From Deltaproteobacteria bacterium Ga0077550 (GTDB lineage: Bacteria > Myxococcota_A > Polyangia > Nannocystales > Nannocystaceae), in NCBI GenBank assembly GCA_001464385.1, contig LNFB01000222.1, forward strand, positions 1 to 64,000: 64,000 bases of DNA. The letters are read 5' to 3'. Under the pieces are notes generated by a model. It was not told the DNA's origin. It did not search any database and worked only from the letters and a program-made list of their open reading frames with translations. Shown here piece by piece: positions 26,199 to 35,145 of the stretch (position 1 is the first letter of the stretch; every line of letters starts with the position of its first letter). The translations under genes and the position numbers were made by a program.

Positions 26199-27644
26199 AT
26201 GATGCGAACGACCGTGGGATTCGGGCTCGCGTTGGCCGGATGCGGCTCGCGCGTGCCCATCGGCGAGGCCGTCGAGAGCAGCGGCGCTGCGGTGACCACC
26301 GATCTCACCGGCGTGGGGGGTGATGTTTCCCAGGGCGACGACGGCGATCCGGTGGCGGACGACGGCGGGCACGCGTTCGATGACTTCGCCGGACAGCCGC
26401 CGCCCACCGGAGCGTGCGACGAGGAGCATCCGTGCCTGCTCGACATCCTCGTGGTCGTCGACAACTCGGGGGAGATGGCGGCGGCCCAGGCCGCGCTGGT
26501 GCGGGGCTTGATCCCGTTGGTGCGGCGGCTCGAGACCCACGTGGCCGACGCGGAGGATCCGGTCGACGTGCAGATGATGTTCACGACGACGGACATGGGC
26601 GATCCGGCGTGCGCGCCATTCAATCCTGTGGGTTACGTGCCGGCGATGGGCGCCCCGACGGCGACCGGGTGCAACCTGCGGATCAACGACTTCATTGGGC
26701 TGGGGAGCAGCCCGGAGGTCCATCCCGACGTGTGCACGCAGACGTGCTTCGCGGACGTCGTGCCCACCGATCCCTTCGTCGCGTTCTACGGCGACGCCTC
26801 GAACAACGTCGGCGACGGCCCGTCCGTCGACATCGACGGCGACGGAGCGGTCGACTCCGTGGTCGCGCAGGCGGTGGCGTGTCTCGCCCCGCAGGGGATC
26901 AACGGCTGCGGCTACGAGTCGCCGCTCGGGGCCATGATGCGCGCGCTGGATCCGGCCGCGACGTGGAACGCCGGCGAGCGGCCGTTCCTGCGCGAGGGCA
27001 GTCGCGTGGTGATCGTGTTGCTGACGACCGAGATCGATTGCTCGACGGAGGACCCGAGCGTGCTGGATGACCCGGCGCTCTGGGAGATCAACCCGAATGG
27101 CGGTTTCCCGCAGCGGTCGAGCGCCGCGTGCTGGAACGCGGCGATGAGCTGCGGCGAGACGGACGGGGCCGGCAATTACGTCGACTGTGCGCTGCGTGAC
27201 GCGCCGCTGGTGCCGGCGTCGAGGTACGTCGAGTTCCTCGTGGACGAACTCAGCGTGCTCGAGGGGCGCGAGGTCGCGATGGTCGCGATCACGGGCGTCC
27301 CAGAGGTCACGGCGCGCAGCGAGACGCCGCCGTTCGAGCCGACCGACGGCGGTCTCGTGCGCCTCGCGATCCACGATTTTCGCGAGGGCCTGCCGCCGAC
27401 GGGCGATATGCTGCCGGGCGAAGCCGAGGACGGTGTGACACCGCAGGAGCTGCAGTGGAGGTACGGGATCGGGGCGGGGTGCGTGCGCGTGGACGGTGAG
27501 GATGGGGTGCGGGGGCTGCCGAACCCGCGGATCCACGAGGTGTGTGGATCGTTGGATGGGGAGGGCGAGGTGCGGTGCTGCGTGGAATCGATCTGTGATC
27601 CGATCGCGCGGCTTGACTGCATCGACGGGTGGGTCGCGCGCTAG
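26199..27644 (+). CDS. Lipoprotein with degenerate von Willebrand A-like domain
   Basis: 481 residues; lipobox LALAGC (Cys15). Residues 80-420 follow the deltaproteobacterial family that begins LDILVVVDNSG, but the MIDAS third position is Glu (DNSGEM) instead of Ser. Further family marks are MFTTTDMGDP, VVIVLLTTEIDCS and VAMVAITGVPE. The C-terminal Cys-rich tail (CVRVDGED, CCVESIC) is also typical. Loss of the MIDAS Ser makes canonical metal-dependent ligand binding doubtful. TCTACT lies 10 nt before the ATG. Its stop shares the palindrome CTAG with the stop of the convergent TPR gene. Confidence 0.8.
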   Translation: MMRTTVGFGLALAGCGSRVPIGEAVESSGAAVTTDLTGVGGDVSQGDDGDPVADDGGHAFDDFAGQPPPTGACDEEHPCLLDILVVVDNSGEMAAAQAALVRGLIPLVRRLETHVADAEDPVDVQMMFTTTDMGDPACAPFNPVGYVPAMGAPTATGCNLRINDFIGLGSSPEVHPDVCTQTCFADVVPTDPFVAFYGDASNNVGDGPSVDIDGDGAVDSVVAQAVACLAPQGINGCGYESPLGAMMRALDPAATWNAGERPFLREGSRVVIVLLTTEIDCSTEDPSVLDDPALWEINPNGGFPQRSSAACWNAAMSCGETDGAGNYVDCALRDAPLVPASRYVEFLVDELSVLEGREVAMVAITGVPEVTARSETPPFEPTDGGLVRLAIHDFREGLPPTGDMLPGEAEDGVTPQELQWRYGIGAGCVRVDGEDGVRGLPNPRIHEVCGSLDGEGEVRCCVESICDPIARLDCIDGWVAR

Positions 27645-30189
27645 GACGGCGCGCTGGGGGCGGGGAAGGTCTCGGCGAGTGCGTGCAGCAGCAGCTCGAA
27701 CTTAGGGAGCTCTGGATAGGCCGCTTTTGCCTGCGTAAGCAGGCCTCGGCATTCGTCCGCAAGGCTCGCCGCGCCGGTCGTGTCGCCGAGATCTCGCTCG
27801 ACGCTCGCCGCGTAGAAGAGTGACACCGCGAGATCGCTCAGTGTCTGCGGTAAGTCGCCGAGAGCCCTGTGTAGCTGACGCGCGAGCTCGAGCCCTTCGC
27901 GAAGGGCGTCGCGTGCTGGCTTGAGGTTGCCTAAGTCGCGTTCGAGCTTGCCCAAGTTTTCGAGGGAGACGGATAGGTCGCGAAGGGCCTGTGGCGAGTC
28001 GCCGAGAGCCCGTCGTAGCTGTTGCGCGAGTTCGAGGCTTTCGCGGAACGCGTCGCGTGCAGGCTCGAGGTTGCCGAGGTCACGTTCGATGTTACCGAGG
28101 TTGTCGAGGGAGACGGACAGGTCGCGGAGCGCCTGCGGCGAATCGCCGAGAGCCCGTCGGACCTGTCGCACCAGCGCGAGGCTCTCGCGGAATACGTCGC
28201 GTGCGGACTCAAGGTTGCCCAGCCCGCGTTCGAGGCTGCCCAAGTTGTCGAGGGCGATGGAGAGGTCGCGGAGTGCCTGAGGAGAGTCGTCGAAGGCGAG
28301 CTGCCTCTGTCGCGCGAGTTCCAGGCTCTCGCGAAAGGCGTCGCGTGCGGGCTCAAGGTTGCCGAGTTCGCGTTCGAGGTTGCCGCAGTTGTTGAGGGAG
28401 ATGGATAGGTCACTCAGGGCCTGGAGTGAATCGCCGAGAACCCGGCGTAGCTGGCGTCGGAGTTCGAGGCTTTCGCGGAACGCGTCGCGCGCAGGCTCAA
28501 TGTTGCCGAGTTCGCGTTCGAGGTTGCCGATGTCGTCGAGGGAGAGGGAGAGTTCACGGAGGGCCCGGGGGGAATCGCCGAGCGTTCGACGTAGCTGGCG
28601 TCGGAGGTCGAGGCTTTCGCGGAGTGCCTCGCGCGCGGGCTCGAGGTTGCCAAGGTCGCATTCGAGCTTGCCGAGGCGGGCGAGCGAGATGGAGAGGTCG
28701 CGGACGGCCTGGGGTGAATCGCCTAGACCCCACCGCAACTGCCGCGCGAGTTCGAGGCCTTCGCGGAAGGCATCGCGTGCGGGTTCAAGGTTGCCGAGTT
28801 CGCATTCGATCCTGCCGAGGTTGTCGAGGGAGATGGAGAGGTCACGGAGGGCCTGGGGGGAATCGCCGAGAGTCCGCCGGAGCTGGCGCCGGAGTTCGAG
28901 ACTCTCGAGGAGGGCGTCGCGCGCGGACTCAAGGTTGCCGAGGTTTTCCAGGGACAGGGAGAGGTCGCGGAGGGCCTGTGGCGAGTCACCGAAAACTCGC
29001 CGTAGATGGCGCCGGAGCTCGAGGCTTTCGCGGAAGGCGTAGAGTGCGGGCTCGACGTTCCCAAGTTCGTGTTCGATCTCGCCGACGTTGTCGAGTGATA
29101 TGGAGAGGCCCCGGAGGGCCTCTGGCGAATCGCCGAGAGCCCGGCGTACCTGACGTCGGAGTTCGAGGCTTTCGCGGAAGGCGTCGCGTGCAGCCCCGAG
29201 GTTGCCGAGGTCGCTCTCAAGGGTGCCGAGGTTGTCGAGTGATATGGAGAGGTTTCGTAGGACTTCAGGCGCGTCGCCGAGGTCGCGTCGGAGCTGTCGC
29301 GCGATCTCGACGCTCCCGAACAAAGCCTCGCGGGCATGTTCCAACTCGCCAAGCTCCCGATGCGCCCGTCCGAGACATCCCAGTGCAGCCGATCCACAGA
29401 CGGGCCGGGCGCTGACCGAACTGCCTCCACCAATCTCGCACGTTCGGCTGATCCCCCCGAGCCCCAATCGACGCCGAGATCCGCGGCAATCACCCGCAGC
29501 GTCTCCCACGCGATCCGAAACGCATCCGCCGGAGCACCGCGCTCGAGTGCCGCCTCGGCTGCCGCGACTCCGTCGGCAATCGCGATGCCGCGACCGCCAC
29601 TCGTCGCGTAGAGCCGAGCCCACTCTTGTTCGATGCTGCTCGGCGTGGTGGACACCACGAGTGGCTCGCGTTCGACCACACGCCGCGTACCTCCAGCTGC
29701 CCCCTCGTCACCCTCACGCGCGGGCAACACCCCCGTGTAACTCCGCACTGCCCACAGATCCGGCGCAAGATCCCCAACCCCCTCGCGCATCCCCGCCGGC
29801 AACACGAACACCAGCGGCACCGCCAACTCCCGCTCCAGCAACAACCGATGCTGGTTCAGCTGCGCCAGCAGTCGCACGCGCGCGTGGTCCCACGCCTCTT
29901 CGCCCGAGTGACCCGTCAGATCCACCCATACCCCGCCGCAGCCCGGGCCCTGCGCCTTCAGCAGCGTCGCGGCGAGGCCGTCGATCTCCTCCACCGTCGT
30001 CGGCACCACGCCCACGATCTTCCGCGTCCGCAGCCGCGCGCTGTCCTCCGCCAACCGGCGCAGTGCCGTGGAGACGCGCGAGCCGACCGCGAACACGAAC
30101 GACAACGCGAAGCCGTCGGGCCACTCGACGTGCGGTCGCAGCGCGACCCACGCGATCTCGGCCGCCTCTTCAGCCGGATCCGGTGCCAC
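27641..30189 (-). pseudogene. TPR-repeat partner of the ATPase, split by a frameshift
   Basis: Two frames form one gene. The N-terminal part (about 265 residues from the GTG at 30189) is a soluble domain with HVEWPDGFALSFVF, GGVWVDLTGHSGEEAWDHAR and PLVFVLPAGM, then LAPDLWAVRSYTG. At 29384-29388 the coding frame changes by one base: frame one reads to VDRL and the other continues ALGCLGRAHRELGELEHA into eleven kinesin-light-chain-like TPRs of 48 residues and a 49-residue tail. A one-base deletion explains this; no slippery heptamer is present. It could be a true mutation or an assembly error. The gene overlaps the upstream ATPase gene by 20 bp. If intact it would encode about 850 residues, probably the TPR sensor or effector partner of that ATPase. 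Confidence 0.75.
27791..29353 (-). repeat. Eleven tandem 144-bp TPR-coding repeats
   Basis: Eleven units of 48 codons (one of 41, with a 7-codon deletion) with consensus LGNLEPARDAFRESLELRRQ, then LRRALGDSPQALRDLSISLD and NLGNIERD. Neighbouring units are very similar in DNA as well as protein, pointing to recent duplication or gene conversion. Confidence 0.9.
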
Positions 30190-31543
30190 GCTCGAGCTCC
30201 GTGCGCAGCAGGGGGTGCGGCGCGTACCAGTCCTCGCCGTTGCGGTACTGCAGGATGCGCTTGCCCTGCTGCAACCGGGCGAACTCGGGCAGGGCGTCGA
30301 TCGACGGGAGCTCCGCCTGGTGGCTGTGGGCCACGCGCTCGAGCCACCCGCGATCGTCGTCGGCCAATGGCAACATGTCGCTGCGTACCGCGTTCTCGGC
30401 GTGCGCGATCACATCGTCCGTCAGCGGAACGCCGGTAGTCAGCGCGTTCGTGATCGCCAACCGGATCATCCGGAGGAAGTCCCGGAGGTCACCCCCGGAG
30501 CTCAGCGCCAAGCGCTCGAGCTGGTCCCGCGCGAAGAACTCGTCGTGCTTCTCGTAACGACGGTCGATCATGCTGACCATCTTCGAGATCCCGAAGCGTG
30601 ATGGCTCCGGCAGACAGCCCGGCTCCGGGCACTTCTCGAACACGTGGATGCTGGGCAGTGAGTAGATCCGACCGCCCGCATACAGCGAGCCCAGCGCCCC
30701 GGCGATCGCCGACAAGTACGGAGGCACCGTGTACACGATCGTGAGGCCGGTGAAGCGCAGCTTGTCCGCGTTGGCGCTGAACACCGTCTCGGCGCTCTTG
30801 AACACCTCACGGACCTGTGCAGAGTCGCCGACGCCGCGCAGCTGCTCCAGCGAGTCGATGATCAGCACGACCTTCTTCGCGGGATCATTTCGGGCGGCGC
30901 GGACGTGCGAGACCACCTCCAACGCGAACTTTCTCGCCTCCCGGACCAGCTCTTCGATGTGTCCGCGGGTCCGCTCCTGCAGTTGGCTCTTGAAGGTCGG
31001 GTTGTCCTTGATCGCCGCCTTCAGCTCGAGCGCACCCAAGGGCACGGTCACCTCGTCGAAGCGAACTCTGGACGTGAGGAATTGCCGCGCACGGGTGAAG
31101 AAGCTCTCCGTCGTCGGGTTCTCGCCGCCGAAGCGCTGGGTGAACTTCTCCGACAGTGCTCCGAGCACGGTGATGAGCACGTCCGAGACCTCGATGCGGT
31201 CCGACAGCGGCAGGTAGTCGCTCATGTCGGCGTAGAACACCTCGCAGCTGTAGCTGTCGAGCAGCTTCGTCAGTCGCATGAGCTCGGTGGTCTTTCCGGT
31301 GCCGCGTCCGCCTGTGAACAGGTACGAGCCGGCGCTCGCCGAGAGGTCGATCTGATCCGCAAGCTCCTGTACCGGGTCGGGACTGTCGGGCGCGCCGTGG
31401 ATGCCCGGGACGTACTGGCTCTCTGGCCGCCCTTCGCGCGTGTCGAGGACCTCCCGCAGCCCGAAGTCGATCGGCTGATCGAAGTCGACGGCGTTGAAGA
31501 AGATCTTGGCGCGAGCCCGCAGGTCGCTGTTCGGTGCCGCCAT
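30170..31543 (-). CDS. P-loop ATPase (AAA/STAND-like) of a two-gene module
   Basis: 457 residues, soluble. Walker A is GGRGTGKTT (78-86); Walker B is VVLIIDSLEQ (225-234, acidic Asp230 and Glu233). An arginine-rich linker (RTRGHIEELVREARKFA) precedes Walker B, and the C-terminal third is helical, with SSGGDLRDFLRMIRLAITNA, as in the arm region of signal-transducing ATPases. The ATG at 31543 has GGTGGA just upstream and TACACT 11 nt before it; an in-frame GTG at 31552 is too close to that hexamer. The stop overlaps the start of the TPR gene by 20 bp, so the two products are probably made together. An ATP-driven switch with a TPR partner fits a conflict or signalling system, but no effector domain is recognised. 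Confidence 0.8.
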   Translation of the reverse strand: MAAPNSDLRARAKIFFNAVDFDQPIDFGLREVLDTREGRPESQYVPGIHGAPDSPDPVQELADQIDLSASAGSYLFTGGRGTGKTTELMRLTKLLDSYSCEVFYADMSDYLPLSDRIEVSDVLITVLGALSEKFTQRFGGENPTTESFFTRARQFLTSRVRFDEVTVPLGALELKAAIKDNPTFKSQLQERTRGHIEELVREARKFALEVVSHVRAARNDPAKKVVLIIDSLEQLRGVGDSAQVREVFKSAETVFSANADKLRFTGLTIVYTVPPYLSAIAGALGSLYAGGRIYSLPSIHVFEKCPEPGCLPEPSRFGISKMVSMIDRRYEKHDEFFARDQLERLALSSGGDLRDFLRMIRLAITNALTTGVPLTDDVIAHAENAVRSDMLPLADDDRGWLERVAHSHQAELPSIDALPEFARLQQGKRILQYRNGEDWYAPHPLLRTELERGTGSG

Positions 31544-31554
31544 GGGTTCCACCG

Positions 31555-31560
31555 AGTGTA
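31555..31560 (-). promoter_or_regulatory. -10-like hexamer of the ATPase/TPR module
   Basis: TACACT on the minus strand, 11 nt before the ATG at 31543, giving a leader of about 5 nt. Confidence 0.4.
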
Positions 31561-31633
31561 GCGCATCCGACTCGCGAGGGGCCGAAGCGCAATCCGAGCA
31601 CGCCTGTGGCGACGCCGACGAAGGACGGCGCGC

Positions 31634-32029
31634 TCACCCGCGGGTGAACGCGATCACATCTTCGTTCTCCCGCCACGGTGGCGCCTCGCAGGTCAGCCGC
31701 GTGTCGTCCTCGAGCGCGCACTCCGTGTCGAAGTCCTGAGTCTCGCACATGAACGAGCGACCCTCGCAGCGGAAGGAGAGGGCGAAGGACGCGTCGTCGC
31801 CGGGCTCCGCGGTCACGGCATACTCGAGCTTCGTCGTCGCGGCGCTCGTCACCCGGTACAGCGTGGCCTCGCCGACGCCGTCCTCGTCGAGGGACAGCAC
31901 CTCGTCGGCGCCGTCGAGGGCGCTCGGTGCCCGCCAGTCGCCGGCGAGGGGCGCGGTGGCGGGCGTGGCGTCGGGACCGCAGGCGAGCAGCAGTGCGGAG
32001 GGGACCGCGAGGGTGCGGAGGCGAGGCAT
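31634..32029 (-). CDS. Small lipocalin-like lipoprotein
   Basis: 131 residues; lipobox LLLAC (Cys17). The mature part begins with LAGDWRAPSALDG and alternates strands with an EDGVGEATLYR turn, the layout of small lipocalin-like beta-barrels that start with a G-x-W motif. Two Cys pairs (FRCEGRSFMCE and ECALEDDTRLTC) may form disulfides. The ligand is unknown. TAGGAT lies further upstream, giving a longer leader. Confidence 0.68.
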   Translation of the reverse strand: MPRLRTLAVPSALLLACGPDATPATAPLAGDWRAPSALDGADEVLSLDEDGVGEATLYRVTSAATTKLEYAVTAEPGDDASFALSFRCEGRSFMCETQDFDTECALEDDTRLTCEAPPWRENEDVIAFTRG

Positions 32030-32062
32030 GTCGGTGCAGTGGTCCGCAGCGGGATTCCGATC

Positions 32063-33919
32063 CTACTCCCGGGGTCCGTACTCCGGCAGCGCGTCGCCGA
32101 CCTCGTACGCCCCCAGATCCGGCGCCGCGCCGGCGAAGCCGAACCCCGCGATCGGCTCGCCCGCGTCTTCGGCCACCGTGCCGCCCGCGATCCGCAGATC
32201 CGCCGGCGCCAGCCCCGGGAAGGCGCTGGCCGGCACCTCGACCGCAGCCGCGAACACCGAGGGATCGACCTCGACCGCGTGCACCTCGCTCGTCATCGCC
32301 TGCAGCTCGGCGAGGCTCGCGAACGCGACGCCGCCGAGGTTGCCCGTGAACATGCCCGCGGTCGATCCGAAGCCGTCGTAGTCGAGGTCGACGTCCGTCG
32401 CGGCGCTCAGATCGATGACGTCGCCCTCGCCGTTGTCGTAGCCGTTGTACGCGGCCCCGGGGCCGCCGAGGAAGAGGTTGTTGCGGAAGTGCTGCCGCGA
32501 GAACGCGTCATCGGTGTACGTGCTGAGCGCGTCACCCATCTTCACCACGGTGTTGTGCCAGGCGACGTCGCCCACGCTGCCGCGCTGGAGCTTGAACGCC
32601 TGGAACGCGGCGTTGTAGATCGCGTTGCGCACGAAGTACGTCGGGCCGCCCAGGCCCGGCTGCGACGAGACGCCCATGAAGACGTTGGTCAGTCGATTGC
32701 CGACGATGCGGCAGTCGTGGAAGCAGAAGTCGGCCTCGATGCCGTCGTCCGCGGCCTCGGAGATGTCGTTGTAGAGCACGTCGATGCTGTACTGATCGAC
32801 GGCGCCGTCGTCCTCGAGGAACGAGATGCCGTCGCGGAAGCCGGTGACGCGGTTGTGCTCGATGACGTGGCCGGGGCCGGTGACCTCGATCCCCTCGCCG
32901 ATGTTGTCGCCGTCGACCCCGAGCGAGCCCTCGGCCCAGACGGTCGCGCCCTCCACCAAGTTGTCCGCGATGTAGAGGTTCTCGGCGCGCGTCTTGGTGA
33001 CGATGCCGTCCTCGGTCGCGAGCACGTGGTTGCCGATGATCGCCAGCTCGGTGGCGTCGTTGAACTTGATCTGACCGTGGACCTCGAGGCCCTGCACGAT
33101 GACGTACGAGCGGCCATCGAGGCGGACCTCGCCGTCGATGACGACACCGTCGCCCGCAGCGCGGATGACGATCGGCGCGCCTTCGGTGCCGTCGTTGGGG
33201 AACGTGAAGGACGCGTACGTGCCTGCGGACAGCTCGAGCACGTCGCCGGCGACCGCTGCGGCGGCTGCATCCTCGAAGCTGCCCGGATCGACGGGGATCA
33301 CGGTCGCGCCGGGCGTCGGCGCGGGCACCGGCCGGGTCGAGGCCTCGAGCACGCGCACCTCGCAACCACCGTCGGGATCCGACAGGTACAGCTCGACCTC
33401 GTAGTCGGTGCCCGGCGACAGGCCGAACACGGTGCCGGCGTGCTTGTTCGCCCACGCGAAGCCCTCGACCTCGCCCGCCGGGGTGCGGCGGAGCGGCGTG
33501 CCCTCCTGCCACGCGCCGCCGGAGACGCGCCACCGCACCGCGACCGTCGCGTCGTTGTCGGTGTCGCCCTCGACGAGCCACTGCACGCTGAGGTGCTCGA
33601 GCGTCGGCGATGGCAGCGTCGCCTCGCCGGGCGTGGTGCCGAGCTCGTCGGTCGCGGGATCCTGGCCGTCGCAATCGGGCGCAGGCGGCCCGTCGGTCTC
33701 GCCGTCGGTCGAGTCGGCGCTGTCGGTCGTCACGGAGGTGCCGACGGTGCTGTCGCCGCTCTCGGTGACGCTGTCGCTGATCGTCGTGCCCGGCGTCGTC
33801 GCAGTGTCGGACGCAGTGGTGTCGCCGGTGCCCGCGTCGTCGGAGTCAGCGTCGCCGCCGTTGCACGCGACGAGGGACGCGAGGGCGAACAGCGTGCATG
33901 CGCGATCGAGCATGGTCAT
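32063..33919 (-). CDS. Lipoprotein with right-handed beta-helix
   Basis: 618 residues; lipobox SLVAC (Cys19), a Thr/Ser/Asp linker to about 75, then a fibronectin III-like segment (VQWLVEGDTDNDATVAVRW and LSPGTDYEVELYLSDPDGG). From about 195 a right-handed beta-helix begins with GDVLELSAGTYASFTFPN and continues with rungs such as IIGNHVLATEDGIV, VIEHNRVTGFRDGISF and RIVGNRLTNVFMGV. This fold occurs in polysaccharide lyases and surface adhesins; no lyase catalytic residues can be placed. TAGCCT lies 9 nt before the first ATG; a second ATG two codons downstream is possible. Confidence 0.82.
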   Translation of the reverse strand: MTMLDRACTLFALASLVACNGGDADSDDAGTGDTTASDTATTPGTTISDSVTESGDSTVGTSVTTDSADSTDGETDGPPAPDCDGQDPATDELGTTPGEATLPSPTLEHLSVQWLVEGDTDNDATVAVRWRVSGGAWQEGTPLRRTPAGEVEGFAWANKHAGTVFGLSPGTDYEVELYLSDPDGGCEVRVLEASTRPVPAPTPGATVIPVDPGSFEDAAAAAVAGDVLELSAGTYASFTFPNDGTEGAPIVIRAAGDGVVIDGEVRLDGRSYVIVQGLEVHGQIKFNDATELAIIGNHVLATEDGIVTKTRAENLYIADNLVEGATVWAEGSLGVDGDNIGEGIEVTGPGHVIEHNRVTGFRDGISFLEDDGAVDQYSIDVLYNDISEAADDGIEADFCFHDCRIVGNRLTNVFMGVSSQPGLGGPTYFVRNAIYNAAFQAFKLQRGSVGDVAWHNTVVKMGDALSTYTDDAFSRQHFRNNLFLGGPGAAYNGYDNGEGDVIDLSAATDVDLDYDGFGSTAGMFTGNLGGVAFASLAELQAMTSEVHAVEVDPSVFAAAVEVPASAFPGLAPADLRIAGGTVAEDAGEPIAGFGFAGAAPDLGAYEVGDALPEYGPRE

Positions 33920-33980
33920 GGGAGAGGGAGGCTACCACGCGCGACGCGGCCCTCGGGTGGGCGTTGCGCTGCCGCTTCGG

Positions 33981-33986
33981 TATGCT
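33981..33986 (+). promoter_or_regulatory. -10-like hexamer TATGCT
   Basis: TATGCT contains the ATG at 33982, which argues against that codon as a start. The transcript would begin near 33993, with an AAGGG ribosome site at 34000-34004 before the GTG at 34015. Confidence 0.45.
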
Positions 33987-34014
33987 GGATCATGGAACGA
34001 AGGGCACGACCGCG

Positions 34015-35142
34015 GTGAGCTTCGCACTCGAGCCCCACACGATCGCCGTCGTGCTGGCGGGCAGCCACGCGCACGGCACGGCGCGGGAGGGCTCCGACGT
34101 CGACGTCCGCGGCGTCTGCATCGCGCCGCTGCACGCTCGCCTGTCGCTGTTCGAGCGCTTCGAGCAGGTCGAGGGCGCGGTGGATCCCCAGCTCGCGGCG
34201 GCGATCGACCCGGGCCTGCGCGCGCACCCGACCGCGTCGACGTGCCTCGGCACCAAGCTCGAGGGCGTGATCTTCGATCTGGCGAAGTTCCTCGGGCTGT
34301 GCGCGACGGCGAACCCCAACGCCCTCGAGATCCTGTTCGCCGACGAGCGCGACTGGCTGCTCGCGCGCCCGGCGTGGCGACGCCTGCACGCGGACCGCCA
34401 TCGCTTCCTCACCCGCAAGGTCGAGCAGACCTACCTCGGCTACGCGATGACGCAGCTGGCGAAGATCGAGACCCACCGGGGATGGTTGCTGCACCCGCCC
34501 GCGGGCAAGCCCACGCGCGCCGAGTTCGGCCTGCCCGACGGCCCGACGCTCGGCGCCGACGATCGCAACCGCATCGAGGCCGGCATCGCCGAGCGCCTCC
34601 GTCGCTGGGGCATCGACGATCTCGAGATGCCCAAGTCGACCCGCGTCGCCCTGGCCGAGCACATGCAGGAGTTCTGGCGCGACACGCTGGCGTGCGCCGA
34701 CGAGGCGCTCGGCGAGCGCACGCGCGAGGTCGCCACCGACGCGATCGGCCTGCCCGCGCCGATCGTCGCGGCGCTCGCCGCCGAGAAGAAGTACCGCGCG
34801 GCGTGCAAGCACTGGGACGCCTACCAGGCCTGGCAGTCGCAGCGGAATCCGGCGCGCGCCGAGCTCGAGCGGCGGCACGGCTACGACACCAAGCACGCGA
34901 TGCACCTCGTCCGGCTGATGCACACGGGCGTCGAGATCCTCGAGCAAGGTGAGCTGTGGGTCCGCCGACCCGACGCCGACGAGCTCGCGGCGATCCGTGG
35001 CGGTGACCTGCCGTTCGAGGCGCTACGCGCCCGCGCCGATGCGCTGCGCGAGCGGATGCAGGCGGCCGCGCGCGGCACCTCGCTGCCCGCGGACCTCGAT
35101 CGCGCGTGGCTCGACGCGCTGGCGCTCGAGCTGATGCGCTGA
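34015..35142 (+). CDS. RlaP-like nucleotidyltransferase (DNA polymerase beta superfamily)
   Basis: 375 residues. The catalytic strand-turn is AVVLAGSHAHGTAREGSDVD, followed by VRGVC, the G-S-x(4)-G...S-D-x-D-x-R-G pattern of the RlaP family (RNA repair pathway nucleotidyltransferases). Further family marks are the LEILFADERDWLL helix, KVEQTYLGYAMTQLAKIE, and GYDTKHAMHLVRLM near the end. It should transfer a nucleotide to an RNA or protein; in other bacteria such genes accompany RNA-repair operons, but none is visible here. The GTG at 34015 was preferred for its ribosome site and because family members begin just before the first strand. It stops 3 bp before a convergent gene. Confidence 0.8.
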   Translation: MSFALEPHTIAVVLAGSHAHGTAREGSDVDVRGVCIAPLHARLSLFERFEQVEGAVDPQLAAAIDPGLRAHPTASTCLGTKLEGVIFDLAKFLGLCATANPNALEILFADERDWLLARPAWRRLHADRHRFLTRKVEQTYLGYAMTQLAKIETHRGWLLHPPAGKPTRAEFGLPDGPTLGADDRNRIEAGIAERLRRWGIDDLEMPKSTRVALAEHMQEFWRDTLACADEALGERTREVATDAIGLPAPIVAALAAEKKYRAACKHWDAYQAWQSQRNPARAELERRHGYDTKHAMHLVRLMHTGVEILEQGELWVRRPDADELAAIRGGDLPFEALRARADALRERMQAAARGTSLPADLDRAWLDALALELMR

Positions 35143-35145
35143 CGC

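Noticed and set aside
27791..29353. Regular repeats that could be mistaken for a CRISPR array or satellite
   Set aside because: The period is 144 bp, in frame, and every unit translates as a TPR; there are no unique spacers.
29380..29392. Programmed -1 frameshift in the TPR gene
   Set aside because: No X-XXY-YYZ slippery heptamer or adjacent stimulatory stem is visible at the switch.
33982..33984. ATG as start of the nucleotidyltransferase gene
   Set aside because: It lies inside the -10-like TATGCT; the GTG at 34015 has a ribosome site and fits family length.
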